From: Sphingopyxis sp. JAI108
Lineage (GTDB): Bacteria; Pseudomonadota; Alphaproteobacteria; Sphingomonadales; Sphingomonadaceae
Length of the DNA stretch: 64,000 nt
Reading direction: 5' to 3'
Assembly (NCBI RefSeq): GCF_013410105.1
Contig: NZ_JACCCJ010000001.1
Coordinates: forward strand, 1,426,001-1,490,000
Shown: piece after piece, positions 9,211 through 17,472 of the stretch
How positions within the stretch are numbered: position 1 is the stretch's first letter
How the letters are laid out: every line of letters starts with the position of its first letter
Made by a program: the position numbers and the translations under genes
The notes under the pieces: generated by a model
The model's input: the letters and a program-made list of their open reading frames with translations, nothing else
Databases searched by the model: none
Told to the model about the DNA's origin: nothing

Positions 9211-9356
9211 CCGAAGACACCCCGAACGAACCATTTGACGAGGCCGAATATCGGCGCCGTCAACGTAGCCGCGCCAATCTGATGGCGTGGATGCTCGGCG
9301 GGCTCGCGATCCTCTTTTTCTTCATCACCATCGCCAAGATGCAGATATTCGCATGA
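9207..9356 (+). CDS. small single-pass membrane protein of the oxidase operon (CoxF-like)
   Basis: A 49-aa frame with an acidic N-terminus ([19 protein letters not shown]) and one transmembrane helix ([16 protein letters not shown]). It overlaps ctaB by 4 nt and ctaG by 4 nt, so it is certainly translated in line with the assembly genes. In position and size it matches the small ORF found between ctaB and ctaG in many alphaproteobacteria, often annotated as cytochrome oxidase-associated or CoxF. Its biochemical role is not established. The start at 9207 is set by the ATGA overlap. Confidence 0.75.
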   Translation: MTEDTPNEPFDEAEYRRRQRSRANLMAWMLGGLAILFFFITIAKMQIFA

Positions 9357-9913
9357 TGGCCCGCGTGTCCCCCAACGCGAAAACCGCCAGCCTTGCCGCG
9401 CTGCTCGCACTCGCGATGGTGGGCCTCGGCTTCGCGGCGGTGCCGCTCTATAATCTCTTTTGCCGCGTGACCGGTTTCGGCGGCACGACGCAGCGTTTCG
9501 ACCCGGTCGCGGCGGCGGCGGAACCCAAAATCTTGTCGGACACGATTTCGGTGCGCTTCGACGCCAATGTCTCGCCGAATCTGCCGTGGAAATTCTATCC
9601 CGAACATCCGACCGACACGGTCAGCATCGGCGCGCGCGACATGGCGATCTTCATCGCCGAGAATAATTCGGCGCAGCCCGTCATCGGGACCGCGAGCTTC
9701 AACGTCACGCCGACGCAGGCGGGCAAATATTTCACCAAGATCCAGTGCTTCTGCTTCACCCAGCAACGGCTGGAGCCGGGGCAGCAGATGCGCATGCCGG
9801 TGCTGTTCTTCGTCGATCCGAAGATCAAGGACGACCCCGACGCGCGCGACGTGCAGGAAATCACCTTGAGCTACACCTTTCACCCTGTAGACGAGGGTAA
9901 AAAGGCGAGCTAA
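9353..9913 (+). CDS. ctaG: cytochrome c oxidase assembly protein CtaG (Cox11)
   Basis: Copper chaperone that delivers copper to the CuB site of subunit I. The protein is 186 aa, with an N-terminal anchor (LAALLALAMVGLGFAAVPLYNLFCRVTGFGG; only the outline is given) and a periplasmic immunoglobulin-like domain. The copper-binding motif CFCF is present in KIQCFCFTQQRLEPG. The start is an ATGATG overlapping the preceding stop; either ATG (9353 or 9356) is possible. Confidence 0.95.
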   Translation: MMARVSPNAKTASLAALLALAMVGLGFAAVPLYNLFCRVTGFGGTTQRFDPVAAAAEPKILSDTISVRFDANVSPNLPWKFYPEHPTDTVSIGARDMAIFIAENNSAQPVIGTASFNVTPTQAGKYFTKIQCFCFTQQRLEPGQQMRMPVLFFVDPKIKDDPDARDVQEITLSYTFHPVDEGKKAS

Positions 9914-9992
9914 GGCCGCGAACAAGAGTCTAACAAGACCGGCAGATGATGGGGAATCGTCATGCTGGGGCAGCAAAAACGGGAATTGTGAC

Positions 9993-10868
9993 ATGGCCGG
10001 TGCCAAACATCATGACTATCACCTCGTAAATCCCAGCGTCTGGCCGCTCATCGGCTCGGTTGCCGCGCTCGTGATGTTCTTCGGGCTCGTCATGTCGATG
10101 CACGCCGACCATTTTGGCGGCGTCGGCAAATGGGTTCTCGGCCTTGGCTTCATGGGCGTGATCGCGACCTTCTTCAGCTGGTGGTCGGACGTCATCAACG
10201 AAGCGCATGCCGGCGATCATACCCCTGTCGTCCAGCTGCACCTGCGATACGGCATGATCCTGTTCATCGCGTCCGAAGTGATGTTCTTTGTCGGCTGGTT
10301 CTGGGCCTGGTTCGACTTCTCGCTCTTTCCCGTGCCGATCGAATATGCCGAAGGTGCGGTCACCTCGCTGTTCGGCCAGGATGGCGCCGACGCGATCACC
10401 ATGTGGCCGCCGAAGGGCATCGAAGTCATCGACGCCTTCTCGCTGCCGCTGCTCAACACGCTGATCCTGCTCTGCTCGGGTACCACGATCACCTGGGCGC
10501 ACCATTCGCTGATCCACGGCGACCGCGAAGGCCTCAAGAAGGGCCTGTGGCTGACGATCATCCTCGGTGCGGTCTTCTCGACGATCCAGGCTTATGAATA
10601 TGCCCATGCGCCGTTCGGCTTCGGACAGAGCAACTATAGCTCGGCCTTCTATATGGCGACGGGTTTCCACGGCTTCCACGTCCTTGTCGGCACGATCTTC
10701 CTGATCGTCTGCCTCGTGCGCACCTATAAGGGCCACTTCACGCCGCAGCAGCATTTCGGGTTCGAAGCCGCGGCCTGGTACTGGCACTTCGTCGACGTCG
10801 TGTGGCTGTTCCTCTTCATCATCGTCTATGTCTGGGGCGGCTGGGGCGCGCCGGTCGCCGCGCACTAA
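9993..10868 (+). CDS. ctaE: cytochrome c oxidase subunit III
   Basis: Subunit III of aa3 oxidase, 291 aa with seven hydrophobic segments; it stabilises the complex and helps proton uptake. Family motifs include HDYHLVNPSVWPL at the start, SEVMFFVGWFWAWF, GTTITWAHHSLI, GFHGFHVLVGTIFL and the C-terminal AAAWYWHFVDVVWLFLF. It follows ctaG after 79 nt. A terminator-like hairpin lies just after its stop, inside the beginning of the next gene. Confidence 0.97.
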   Translation: MAGAKHHDYHLVNPSVWPLIGSVAALVMFFGLVMSMHADHFGGVGKWVLGLGFMGVIATFFSWWSDVINEAHAGDHTPVVQLHLRYGMILFIASEVMFFVGWFWAWFDFSLFPVPIEYAEGAVTSLFGQDGADAITMWPPKGIEVIDAFSLPLLNTLILLCSGTTITWAHHSLIHGDREGLKKGLWLTIILGAVFSTIQAYEYAHAPFGFGQSNYSSAFYMATGFHGFHVLVGTIFLIVCLVRTYKGHFTPQQHFGFEAAAWYWHFVDVVWLFLFIIVYVWGGWGAPVAAH

Positions 10869-11265
10869 ATTGCCCGCTGGCAATCAACCGCAAAAAGGGC
10901 AGCCGCCGATCGCGCGCGCTGCCCTTTTTGGCCTTTGTCCCGAATGCGGCGCGCAGACGCTGTTCGACGGGCCGGTGAAATTCGCGCCGCGTTGCCGCGT
11001 CTGCGGGCTCGATTTCGAGAGCTATAATGTCGGCGATGGACCCGCGGCGTTCCTGACGCTGATCATCGGCGCGCTGCTGATCGCGATCGCGCTGACGATC
11101 GATGCCTTGTTCCGACCGCCTTTCTGGGTGCATGTCGTGCTGTGGGTACCGCTGACCGCCGCCGCCGTCGTCTATGGCCTGCGCGTCGGCAAGGCGGCCC
11201 TGCTCGCGAGCGAGCATCAGCGGCAAGCCGCCGAGGGGCGGCGGGTGGACGATGACCATGACTGA
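10828..11265 (+). CDS. DUF983 family membrane protein
   Basis: DUF983 protein (about 131-145 aa) regularly found between ctaE and SURF1 in alphaproteobacteria. It has a zinc-ribbon-like pair CPECG and CRVCG (ARAALFGLCPECGAQTLF, then CRVCGLDFE), followed by two transmembrane helices. The function is unknown; the context suggests oxidase biogenesis. The ATG at 10828 overlaps ctaE by 41 nt, and a TTG at 10870 just after the ctaE stop is an equally good start. Codons near the start also form a terminator-like hairpin. Confidence 0.85.
   Translation: MSGAAGARRSPRTKLPAGNQPQKGQPPIARAALFGLCPECGAQTLFDGPVKFAPRCRVCGLDFESYNVGDGPAAFLTLIIGALLIAIALTIDALFRPPFWVHVVLWVPLTAAAVVYGLRVGKAALLASEHQRQAAEGRRVDDDHD
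10892..10929 (+). terminator. terminator-like hairpin inside the 5' end of the DUF983 gene
   Basis: Perfect 12-bp stem AAAAAGGGCAGC / GCTGCCCTTTTT with a 14-nt loop; the right arm ends in five T. It has every property of a rho-independent terminator for ctaE, yet lies within the reading frame that leads into the DUF983 zinc ribbon. It could set a lower expression level for DUF983 and SURF1 than for the oxidase subunits. Confidence 0.65.
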
Positions 11266-11902
11266 ACCAGCCGAACGGCCCGTGCGGCGCTGGCCGCTGA
11301 TCCCGACCCTGCTCGTGCTCGCCGCGGTCGCGGTGATGATCGCGCTCGGCGTCTGGCAGCTCCAGCGCAAAAGCGAGAAGGAAGCGCTGATCGCGCTTTA
11401 CCAGCGCAATATGGCGATGTCGTCGCTGGTGGCCTATCCCGAGCTTCCGCCGGTGGAAGACAGCTTCCTCTATCGCAAGAGCAGCATCGTGTGCCTCGAG
11501 CCTGTGCGCTGGGATCCGCGCAGCGGCACCGACCGCAAGGGCAAGTCGGGAATCCGCATGATCGCCGATTGCCGGACCGGCGTCGAAGGGCCGGGGGTGC
11601 TCGTCGATGTCGGCATAGGCGACGATTTTGCGCCGCCGAAATGGGGCGGCGGGACGGTGCAGGGGACGATCGTCCCCGGTCCCGAGCAGCCGACGGTGAT
11701 GGCGCGGGCGATGGGCAAGGCGGTTCCCGCGCGCGCGATGCTGGTCGCCGACGCGCCGGTTGCGAACCTGCGCCCCAGCGGCGTGCCTTCAGCCGACGAT
11801 ACGCCGAACAACCATCTGGCCTATGCGGTGCAATGGTTCCTGTTCGCCGCCGCGGCGCTCGTCATCTATATATTGGCTGTCCGTCGCCGCTTGCGGCCTT
11901 GA
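11252..11902 (+). CDS. SURF1 family oxidase biogenesis protein
   Basis: SURF1/Shy1-type protein of 216 aa that helps insert heme a into subunit I. It has an N-terminal transmembrane helix (LIPTLLVLAAVAVMIALGVWQLQRK, outline) with the family's GVWQLQRK, and a second helix near the C-terminus after NNHLAYAVQWFLFA, the conserved C-terminal signature. The start at the ATG at 11252 overlaps the DUF983 gene by 14 nt. It is the last gene of the oxidase cluster. Confidence 0.88.
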   Translation: MTMTEPAERPVRRWPLIPTLLVLAAVAVMIALGVWQLQRKSEKEALIALYQRNMAMSSLVAYPELPPVEDSFLYRKSSIVCLEPVRWDPRSGTDRKGKSGIRMIADCRTGVEGPGVLVDVGIGDDFAPPKWGGGTVQGTIVPGPEQPTVMARAMGKAVPARAMLVADAPVANLRPSGVPSADDTPNNHLAYAVQWFLFAAAALVIYILAVRRRLRP

Positions 11903-11929
11903 GCCTCTCCCGCTAGGCGCTGGGCCGCC

Positions 11930-13327
11930 ATGGAATATATCAGCACCCGCGGCTCCGCGCCGACCCTCGACTTTCGTGCCGCGACATTGGCCGGCCTTGC
12001 CAGCGACGGCGGCCTCTATGTGCCGGCGAAATGGCCGCGGATGTCGGCGGAGGATATTCGCGCGCTCGCGGGGCTCGACTATGCCGAAACCGCGGTGCGG
12101 ATCATGCGGCCCTTCGTCGAGGGCGTGCTGACCGAGGACGAGCTGCGCACCCTGTGCCGCGCCGCCTATGGCCGCTTCAGCCATGACGCGGTGACGCCGC
12201 TCGTCCAGCTCGACCATCGCCACTGGCTGCTCGAACTGTTCCACGGCCCGACGCTGGCGTTCAAGGACGTCGCGCTGCAATTGCTCGGGCAATTGTTCGA
12301 AAAGTTCCTGGCGGGCGGCGATACCGACATCACGATCGTCGGAGCGACGTCGGGCGATACCGGGTCGGCGGCGATCGAGGCGGTCGCGGGACGCGAGCAT
12401 ATCCAGATCTTCATGCTCCATCCCGAAGGGCGTGTCAGCGACGTGCAGCGGCGCCAGATGACGACGGTGCTCGCGCCCAACGTCCACAATATCGCGATCG
12501 ACGGCAGCTTCGACGACGCACAGGCGATGGTGAAGCGGCTGTTCGGCGACGAGGAAGCGCGGAGCCAGGTCAACCTGTCGGCGGTGAACAGCATCAACTG
12601 GGCGCGGCTGATGGCGCAGGTCGTCTATTATTTCTACGCCGCGGTGCGCCTTGGCGGACCCGACCGTCCGGTGGCGTTCAGCGTGCCGACGGGCAATTTC
12701 GGCGACGTGTTCGCGGGCTATGTCGCGGCGCAGATGGGGCTGCCCGTGGCAAAGCTCGTCGTCGCGACCAACGTCAACGACATTCTCCACCGCGCGCTGA
12801 CCAGCGGCGACTATAGCGCGGGCACGGTGACGCCGACCGCGACGCCGAGCATGGACATCCAGGTGAGCAGCAATTTCGAACGCCTGCTGTTCGACCTCTC
12901 GGGCCGCGACGACGCCGCGATCACCGGGATGATGAGCGAGTTCGACGCGAACCGCGCGATGACGATCCCTGCCGACATGCTCGCCGGCGCGCGCGACCTG
13001 TTTTCGAGCGCGAGCATCGACGGCGACGCGATGGCGCTCGCGCTGCGCTGGGCGCAGGAGCATGGCGGGCAGATCATCGACCCGCACAGCGCCGTCGGCC
13101 TCGCCGCCGCGCGCGCGCTGGAGATCGATGCCGATATTCCCGTCGTCACGCTCGCGACAGCGCATCCCGCGAAATTCCGCGAGGCGGTCGAGCGCGCGAC
13201 CGGCGTGCGCCCGCCGCTGCCCGCGCGGCTGGGCAACCTCTTCGAGCGCGAAGAGCGCTATACGAAGCTGCCCGGCGACTATGACGCGGTGAAGGCCTTT
13301 GTCCTCGCGGAAGCGGCGCGTGGCTGA
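11930..13327 (+). CDS. thrC: threonine synthase
   Basis: PLP enzyme converting O-phosphohomoserine to threonine and phosphate; 465 aa, the long (class I-type) form. The N-terminal MEYISTRGSAPTLDFR is typical, the PLP-binding Lys lies in GPTLAFKDVALQLLG and the phosphate cup in GATSGDTGSAAIEA. NSINWARLMAQVVYYFYA and PTGNFGDVFAGY are also characteristic. It overlaps the following methyltransferase gene. Confidence 0.96.
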   Translation: MEYISTRGSAPTLDFRAATLAGLASDGGLYVPAKWPRMSAEDIRALAGLDYAETAVRIMRPFVEGVLTEDELRTLCRAAYGRFSHDAVTPLVQLDHRHWLLELFHGPTLAFKDVALQLLGQLFEKFLAGGDTDITIVGATSGDTGSAAIEAVAGREHIQIFMLHPEGRVSDVQRRQMTTVLAPNVHNIAIDGSFDDAQAMVKRLFGDEEARSQVNLSAVNSINWARLMAQVVYYFYAAVRLGGPDRPVAFSVPTGNFGDVFAGYVAAQMGLPVAKLVVATNVNDILHRALTSGDYSAGTVTPTATPSMDIQVSSNFERLLFDLSGRDDAAITGMMSEFDANRAMTIPADMLAGARDLFSSASIDGDAMALALRWAQEHGGQIIDPHSAVGLAAARALEIDADIPVVTLATAHPAKFREAVERATGVRPPLPARLGNLFEREERYTKLPGDYDAVKAFVLAEAARG

Positions 13328-14210
13328 CCTCTTACCCCTTGTCACGCTCGTCGGCGAGGCGTGGGACGATTATGGGCTGGTCGACAGCGGCCACGGGCGC
13401 AAGCTCGAACGATACGGCCGTTATCGCTTCATCCGCCCCGAGCCGCAGGCGATGTGGGCGCCGGCGCTTCCGCCGAGCGAATGGGAAGCCGCCGACGGCG
13501 AATTCATCCCTGCGTCCGACGACGATGGTGGCGGGCGCTGGTATTATAACAAGCCCGTGCCCAGCGAGGGCTGGCCGCTCGCGTGGCGCGAGACGCGTTT
13601 CACCGCCTCGTGCACCCCGTTCCGCCATCTCGGTTTCTTCCCCGACATGGCGCCGGTGTGGGACTGGCTGCGCGGCCAGGTGGCCGACAAGCCCGATCCC
13701 GCCTTTCTCAACCTCTTCGGCTATACGGGCGTCGGGAGCCAGGCGCTCGCCGCGGCGGGGGCCTCGGTCACGCATGTCGATGCGTCGAAGAAGTCGGTGG
13801 GGCAGGCGCGCGAGAATGCGGCGCTTGCCGGCCTGGCCGACAAGCCGGTGCGCTGGATCGTCGACGATGCGGGCAAGTTCACCGCGCGCGAGGTGCGGCG
13901 CGAGCGGCGTTACGATGCGATCCTGCTCGACCCGCCGAAGTTCGGGCGCGGGCCGGGCGGCGAGCGCTGGCAGATCGAGGAGGGGCTCGCGCCCTTGCTC
14001 ACCGACTGCCGCCGTTTGCTCGACGCCGACAGCCGGGCGCTGTTCCTGACCGTCTACGCCGTGCGCATGTCGGCGCTCGCGATCGGCGAGCTGGTCGCGC
14101 AGCTTTTCGCCGACCTGCCGGGCAAGGTCGAGTGCGGCGAACTGGCGGTGCGCGAGGAGGCGAGGGGGCTGCTGCTGCCAACGGCGATTTTCGCGCGCTG
14201 GAGCCGCTGA
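13320..14210 (+). CDS. class I SAM-dependent methyltransferase (RlmI/COG1092-like)
   Basis: Rossmann-fold methyltransferase of about 296 aa resembling rRNA cytosine methyltransferases of the RlmI/RlmK group. The SAM-binding motif I is LNLFGYTGVGSQALAAAGA, the acidic motif is VTHVDASKKSVGQAREN and the catalytic loop is ILLDPPKFGRGPGG. The start chosen is GTG 13320, overlapping the thrC stop by 8 nt; an ATG at 13299 is the alternative. The substrate is inferred only from family resemblance. Coupling to thrC suggests co-expression, not a shared pathway. Confidence 0.8.
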   Translation: MADLLPLVTLVGEAWDDYGLVDSGHGRKLERYGRYRFIRPEPQAMWAPALPPSEWEAADGEFIPASDDDGGGRWYYNKPVPSEGWPLAWRETRFTASCTPFRHLGFFPDMAPVWDWLRGQVADKPDPAFLNLFGYTGVGSQALAAAGASVTHVDASKKSVGQARENAALAGLADKPVRWIVDDAGKFTAREVRRERRYDAILLDPPKFGRGPGGERWQIEEGLAPLLTDCRRLLDADSRALFLTVYAVRMSALAIGELVAQLFADLPGKVECGELAVREEARGLLLPTAIFARWSR

Positions 14211-14295
14211 CGCATTTCCGCGGCGGGCGCTTTGCTGCATACGTTTGCCGCACAAAAAAGCGCAGCATTGTGACCCAAATGCAACGGTCGATGCG

Positions 14296-14332
14296 TTGAC
14301 AATGAGAACGTTCCCATTTAGATAACGTTCAC
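14296..14332 (+). promoter_or_regulatory. promoter with two LacI-type operators upstream of the glucan-locus TonB receptor
   Basis: TTGACA at 14296-14301 and TAGATA at 14319-14324 are separated by 17 nt, a good sigma-70 promoter. Two operator-like sites with an AACGTT core overlap it: GAGAACGTTCCC (14304-14315) between the boxes and GATAACGTTCAC (14321-14332) over and after the -10. The second recurs exactly, within GATAACGTTCACATA, in front of the GH3 gene at 25519. The local LacI-family regulator (23215-24276) is the obvious candidate ligand. Confidence 0.7.
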
Positions 14333-14383
14333 ATAACGGGAATGCCGCCACCAAAAGAGAGCGGCTATGTGGGAGAAATGGGG

Positions 14384-17368
14384 ATGCGGGCGTCTCAAAA
14401 GCAGTGGCTTGCCAAGTTTCTGGCCGGGACTTCGGCGCTGTCGATGATGGGCATGGCGCAGGTCGCCTTCGCGCAGGAAGCGCCGGCCGACAGCGAAGTT
14501 GGCGGTGATGAAATCATCGTGACGGGCATTCGTGCCTCGCTCGCTGCATCAGCCGACATCAAGCGCGAGGCGCAGGGCGTCGTCGATGCGATCTCTGCCG
14601 AAGACATCGGCAAATTCCCCGACACCAACCTCGCCGAATCGCTCCAGCGCATCACGGGCGTGTCGATCGACCGCTCGAACGGCGAAGGTTCGCTGGTCAC
14701 GGTCCGCGGCTTCGGCCCCGAATTCAACCTCGTGACATTGAACGGCCGCCAGATGCCGACCGCGCTGATCGGCGACGGCGGCAGCGCGCCGTCGTCGCGG
14801 TCGTTCGATTTTGCCAACCTCGCGTCCGAAGGCATCGCGTCGGTCGAGGTCTACAAAAGCGGCCGCGCGACGATCGAATCGGGCGGCATCGGTTCGTCGA
14901 TCAATATCCGCACGCCGCGCCCGCTCGACAATCCGGGGATGCGCGGCAGCCTTTCGGTCAAGGGCGTCTACGATACGTCGCGCAACAATAGCGACCCGAT
15001 CACGCCCGAAGTGTCGGGCATCTTCAGCACGACTTTCGCCGAAGACCGCATCGGCATCATGATCGCGGGATCGTACCAGAAGCGCAAGTCGAGCACCAAC
15101 ACGGCGAATGTCGGCTGGCGCGACGGTTATCTGGGCAGCGAAAACAACTGGGGTTCGCTCGCGCAGCCGGGCGATCCGCGCGCCGACAACATCACCAATC
15201 GTCCTGGCCCCGACGACGTCTATCAGGTGCCGCAGAATGCGTCCTATGACCTCAACGACATCAATCGCGAGCGCATCAACGGGCAGGCGGTGCTGCAGTT
15301 CCGGCCGACCGATGAACTGACCGCGACGGTCGACTATGTCTATTCGCGCAACACGGTCGAAACGCGGAACAGCAATGTCGGCGTCTGGTTCAACCACGAA
15401 AACACGTCGAGCGCGTGGACCGACGGGCCGGTCGCCGGGCCGATCTTTTACAGCGAGATATTCGCGCCGCCGACCGGGACGCCCGGGCCCGACGCGCTCT
15501 ATGGCGGCAAGGATCTGTCGTACAGCGGCGCGCTGACCGAAAACCGGGCGGAGAATAATTCGCTCGGCTTCAACCTCGAATGGAAGGGCACGGACGGGGT
15601 GACGTTCGAGCTCGACGCGCATCATTCGACCGCCGAGGTCAATCCGGTCAACCGCTTCGGGTCGAGCATGTCGCTGGGTAATGCCGTCTTTGGCGTGCAG
15701 AATCAGACGATCAATTTCGAGAATGACCTGCCGGTCATCTCCTACGGCATGTATCCGGGCATCGACCCGCTCGACGCGTCGTTGATCACGCCGACGGGTA
15801 ATGCCTTCCGCAACGCTTTTTTCCGCAACCGGATCAACCAGGTGCAGCTGCGCGGCCAATATGACCATGACGGCGGTTTCCTCGACAGCATCGATTTCGG
15901 CGTTTCCTATGTCGACAGCAAGGTGCGCTCGGCGTTCGGCACGATCCAGAACGACGACACATGGGGCGGCGCGGGTCCGGCGGCGGATATTCCCGACGAC
16001 ATTTTCAAACTCGTCACGCTGCCCGACAAATTCCCCGGTCTTGCGCAATCGGGGATGATCGAGAGTTTCTATACCTTCGATTTCGAGCGACTGGCCGACC
16101 TGAACGAGCAGAATTATCAGGTCTGCAGCAACCCCGCGACGGGCGCTGCACAGCCGGGCACCTGCCTTGCCGTCTTCAACACCGATCGGCGCATCTCCGA
16201 AAAGACGCTGGCGCCCTATCTGCAGGTCGCGACGGTATTCGACCTGTTCCAGAATCCCGCGCATTTCACGGCGGGTATCCGGTATGAGACGACCGATATC
16301 TCGTCGGCGGCGCTGGTGCCGGTGCCGGTGACGACCACCTGGGTCGGCGACAATGAATTCAACGTCGTCTTTTCGGGCGAAAGCGACTTTACGCGGTTCA
16401 AGGGCTCCTACGACAATTGGCTGCCGGCGATCGATTTCGACATCTCTCCGATGGAGGACATCAAGCTGCGTGCATCCTACAGCCACACGATCACGCGCCC
16501 CGACTATGCCAGCATGCAGGGCGGGCGGACGATCGATACGCTGTTCCGCGTCGGCGGCGGCACGGGTGCGCAGGGCAATCCGGGGCTGGTCCCGTACAAG
16601 TCGAAGAATATCGACCTGTCGGCGGAGTGGTATTACGGCCGCGATTCCTATCTGTCGGTGGGCTATTTCCACAAGGATGTGAGCAATTTCATATCCTCGA
16701 CGCGGATCGACTCGAGTGCGTTCGGGTTGACGACGCCGGTGGGCGGGCCGCGCTGGAATGCCGCGATCGCCGCGATCGGGTCGGGTGCGACTGTCGGGCA
16801 AATTCGCGAATATATCATCGAGAATTTCCCCGACACGGTCACGGGCAACATCATCAATGCCGCGCCCGGCGATCCGCTCGTCAATTTCGAAATCGCGACG
16901 CCGGTGAACAGCGACCAGACTGCGTCGCTCAACGGCTGGGAGTTCGCGCTCCAGCACAGCTTCTGGGATACCGGTTTCGGCGTCATCCTGAACTATACGA
17001 TCGTCAACGGCGATGCGACGTACGACAATACGCAGCCGTCGTCGGTGGCGCAGTTCGCGCTGACCGGACTCAGCGACAGCGCCAACGCCGTGGCCTTCTA
17101 TGACAAGAATGGCCTCCAGGCGCGCGTCGCGTGGAACTGGCGCGACGAATTCCTCGCGGGAACGGGCCCCAACCCCTTCTATACCGAGGAATATTGGCAG
17201 ATCGACGCGAGCGCGAGCTATGAGTTCATCCCGGGCTTTACGGGATTCGTCGAGGCGATCAACCTGACGGGCGAGGGCCGCCGCGGGCACCTTCGCAGCA
17301 AGAACAATGTCACCTTCGTCCAGCCGGGCTTCGCCCGCTATGCGGCAGGGGTCAGGTTCAGCTTCTAG
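14384..17368 (+). CDS. TonB-dependent receptor (Xanthomonas/Caulobacter clade), glucan locus
   Basis: Outer-membrane TonB-dependent transporter of 994 aa from the preferred ATG at 14384 (GGAG 8 nt upstream; ATGs at 14342 and 14378 are alternatives). It has a signal peptide ending AQVAFAQ, a TonB box-like EIIVTGIRASL, a plug domain (ISAEDIGKFPDTNLAESLQR, VTLNGRQMP) and a 22-strand barrel ending in Phe (GVRFSF). The plug signature is that of the clade that imports plant or algal oligosaccharides in xanthomonads and sphingomonads. As first gene of the locus, preceded by LacI-type operators, it probably imports beta-glucan oligosaccharides; that substrate is inferred. Confidence 0.92.
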   Translation: MRASQKQWLAKFLAGTSALSMMGMAQVAFAQEAPADSEVGGDEIIVTGIRASLAASADIKREAQGVVDAISAEDIGKFPDTNLAESLQRITGVSIDRSNGEGSLVTVRGFGPEFNLVTLNGRQMPTALIGDGGSAPSSRSFDFANLASEGIASVEVYKSGRATIESGGIGSSINIRTPRPLDNPGMRGSLSVKGVYDTSRNNSDPITPEVSGIFSTTFAEDRIGIMIAGSYQKRKSSTNTANVGWRDGYLGSENNWGSLAQPGDPRADNITNRPGPDDVYQVPQNASYDLNDINRERINGQAVLQFRPTDELTATVDYVYSRNTVETRNSNVGVWFNHENTSSAWTDGPVAGPIFYSEIFAPPTGTPGPDALYGGKDLSYSGALTENRAENNSLGFNLEWKGTDGVTFELDAHHSTAEVNPVNRFGSSMSLGNAVFGVQNQTINFENDLPVISYGMYPGIDPLDASLITPTGNAFRNAFFRNRINQVQLRGQYDHDGGFLDSIDFGVSYVDSKVRSAFGTIQNDDTWGGAGPAADIPDDIFKLVTLPDKFPGLAQSGMIESFYTFDFERLADLNEQNYQVCSNPATGAAQPGTCLAVFNTDRRISEKTLAPYLQVATVFDLFQNPAHFTAGIRYETTDISSAALVPVPVTTTWVGDNEFNVVFSGESDFTRFKGSYDNWLPAIDFDISPMEDIKLRASYSHTITRPDYASMQGGRTIDTLFRVGGGTGAQGNPGLVPYKSKNIDLSAEWYYGRDSYLSVGYFHKDVSNFISSTRIDSSAFGLTTPVGGPRWNAAIAAIGSGATVGQIREYIIENFPDTVTGNIINAAPGDPLVNFEIATPVNSDQTASLNGWEFALQHSFWDTGFGVILNYTIVNGDATYDNTQPSSVAQFALTGLSDSANAVAFYDKNGLQARVAWNWRDEFLAGTGPNPFYTEEYWQIDASASYEFIPGFTGFVEAINLTGEGRRGHLRSKNNVTFVQPGFARYAAGVRFSF

Positions 17369-17405
17369 AACGGCGGAACCCGTCCGCCGGGTTTCCGGCA
17401 AGGGG

Positions 17406-17434
17406 GTCGCGCCTTTTCGGGCGCGGCTCTTTTG
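17406..17434 (+). terminator. terminator-like hairpin after the TonB receptor gene
   Basis: Stem GTCGCGCC / GGCGCGGC (8 bp with one wobble) around TTTTCG, followed by TCTTTT. It probably attenuates transcription between the abundant receptor and the downstream halogenase operon, a common arrangement in receptor-led loci. Confidence 0.6.
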
Positions 17435-17472
17435 CGTGACGGATCACGAAGCGTAGCCTAGGATCGGTGACA

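Noticed and set aside
14549..17401. A 950-codon open frame antisense to the first TonB receptor gene
   Set aside because: Arg/Asp/Val-rich composition without any domain, exactly antisense to a well-supported gene; a product of high GC and codon bias. Similar long shadows at 1391-3112, 5403-6824, 11789-13345, 27941-29548 and 60851-62761 were dropped for the same reason.
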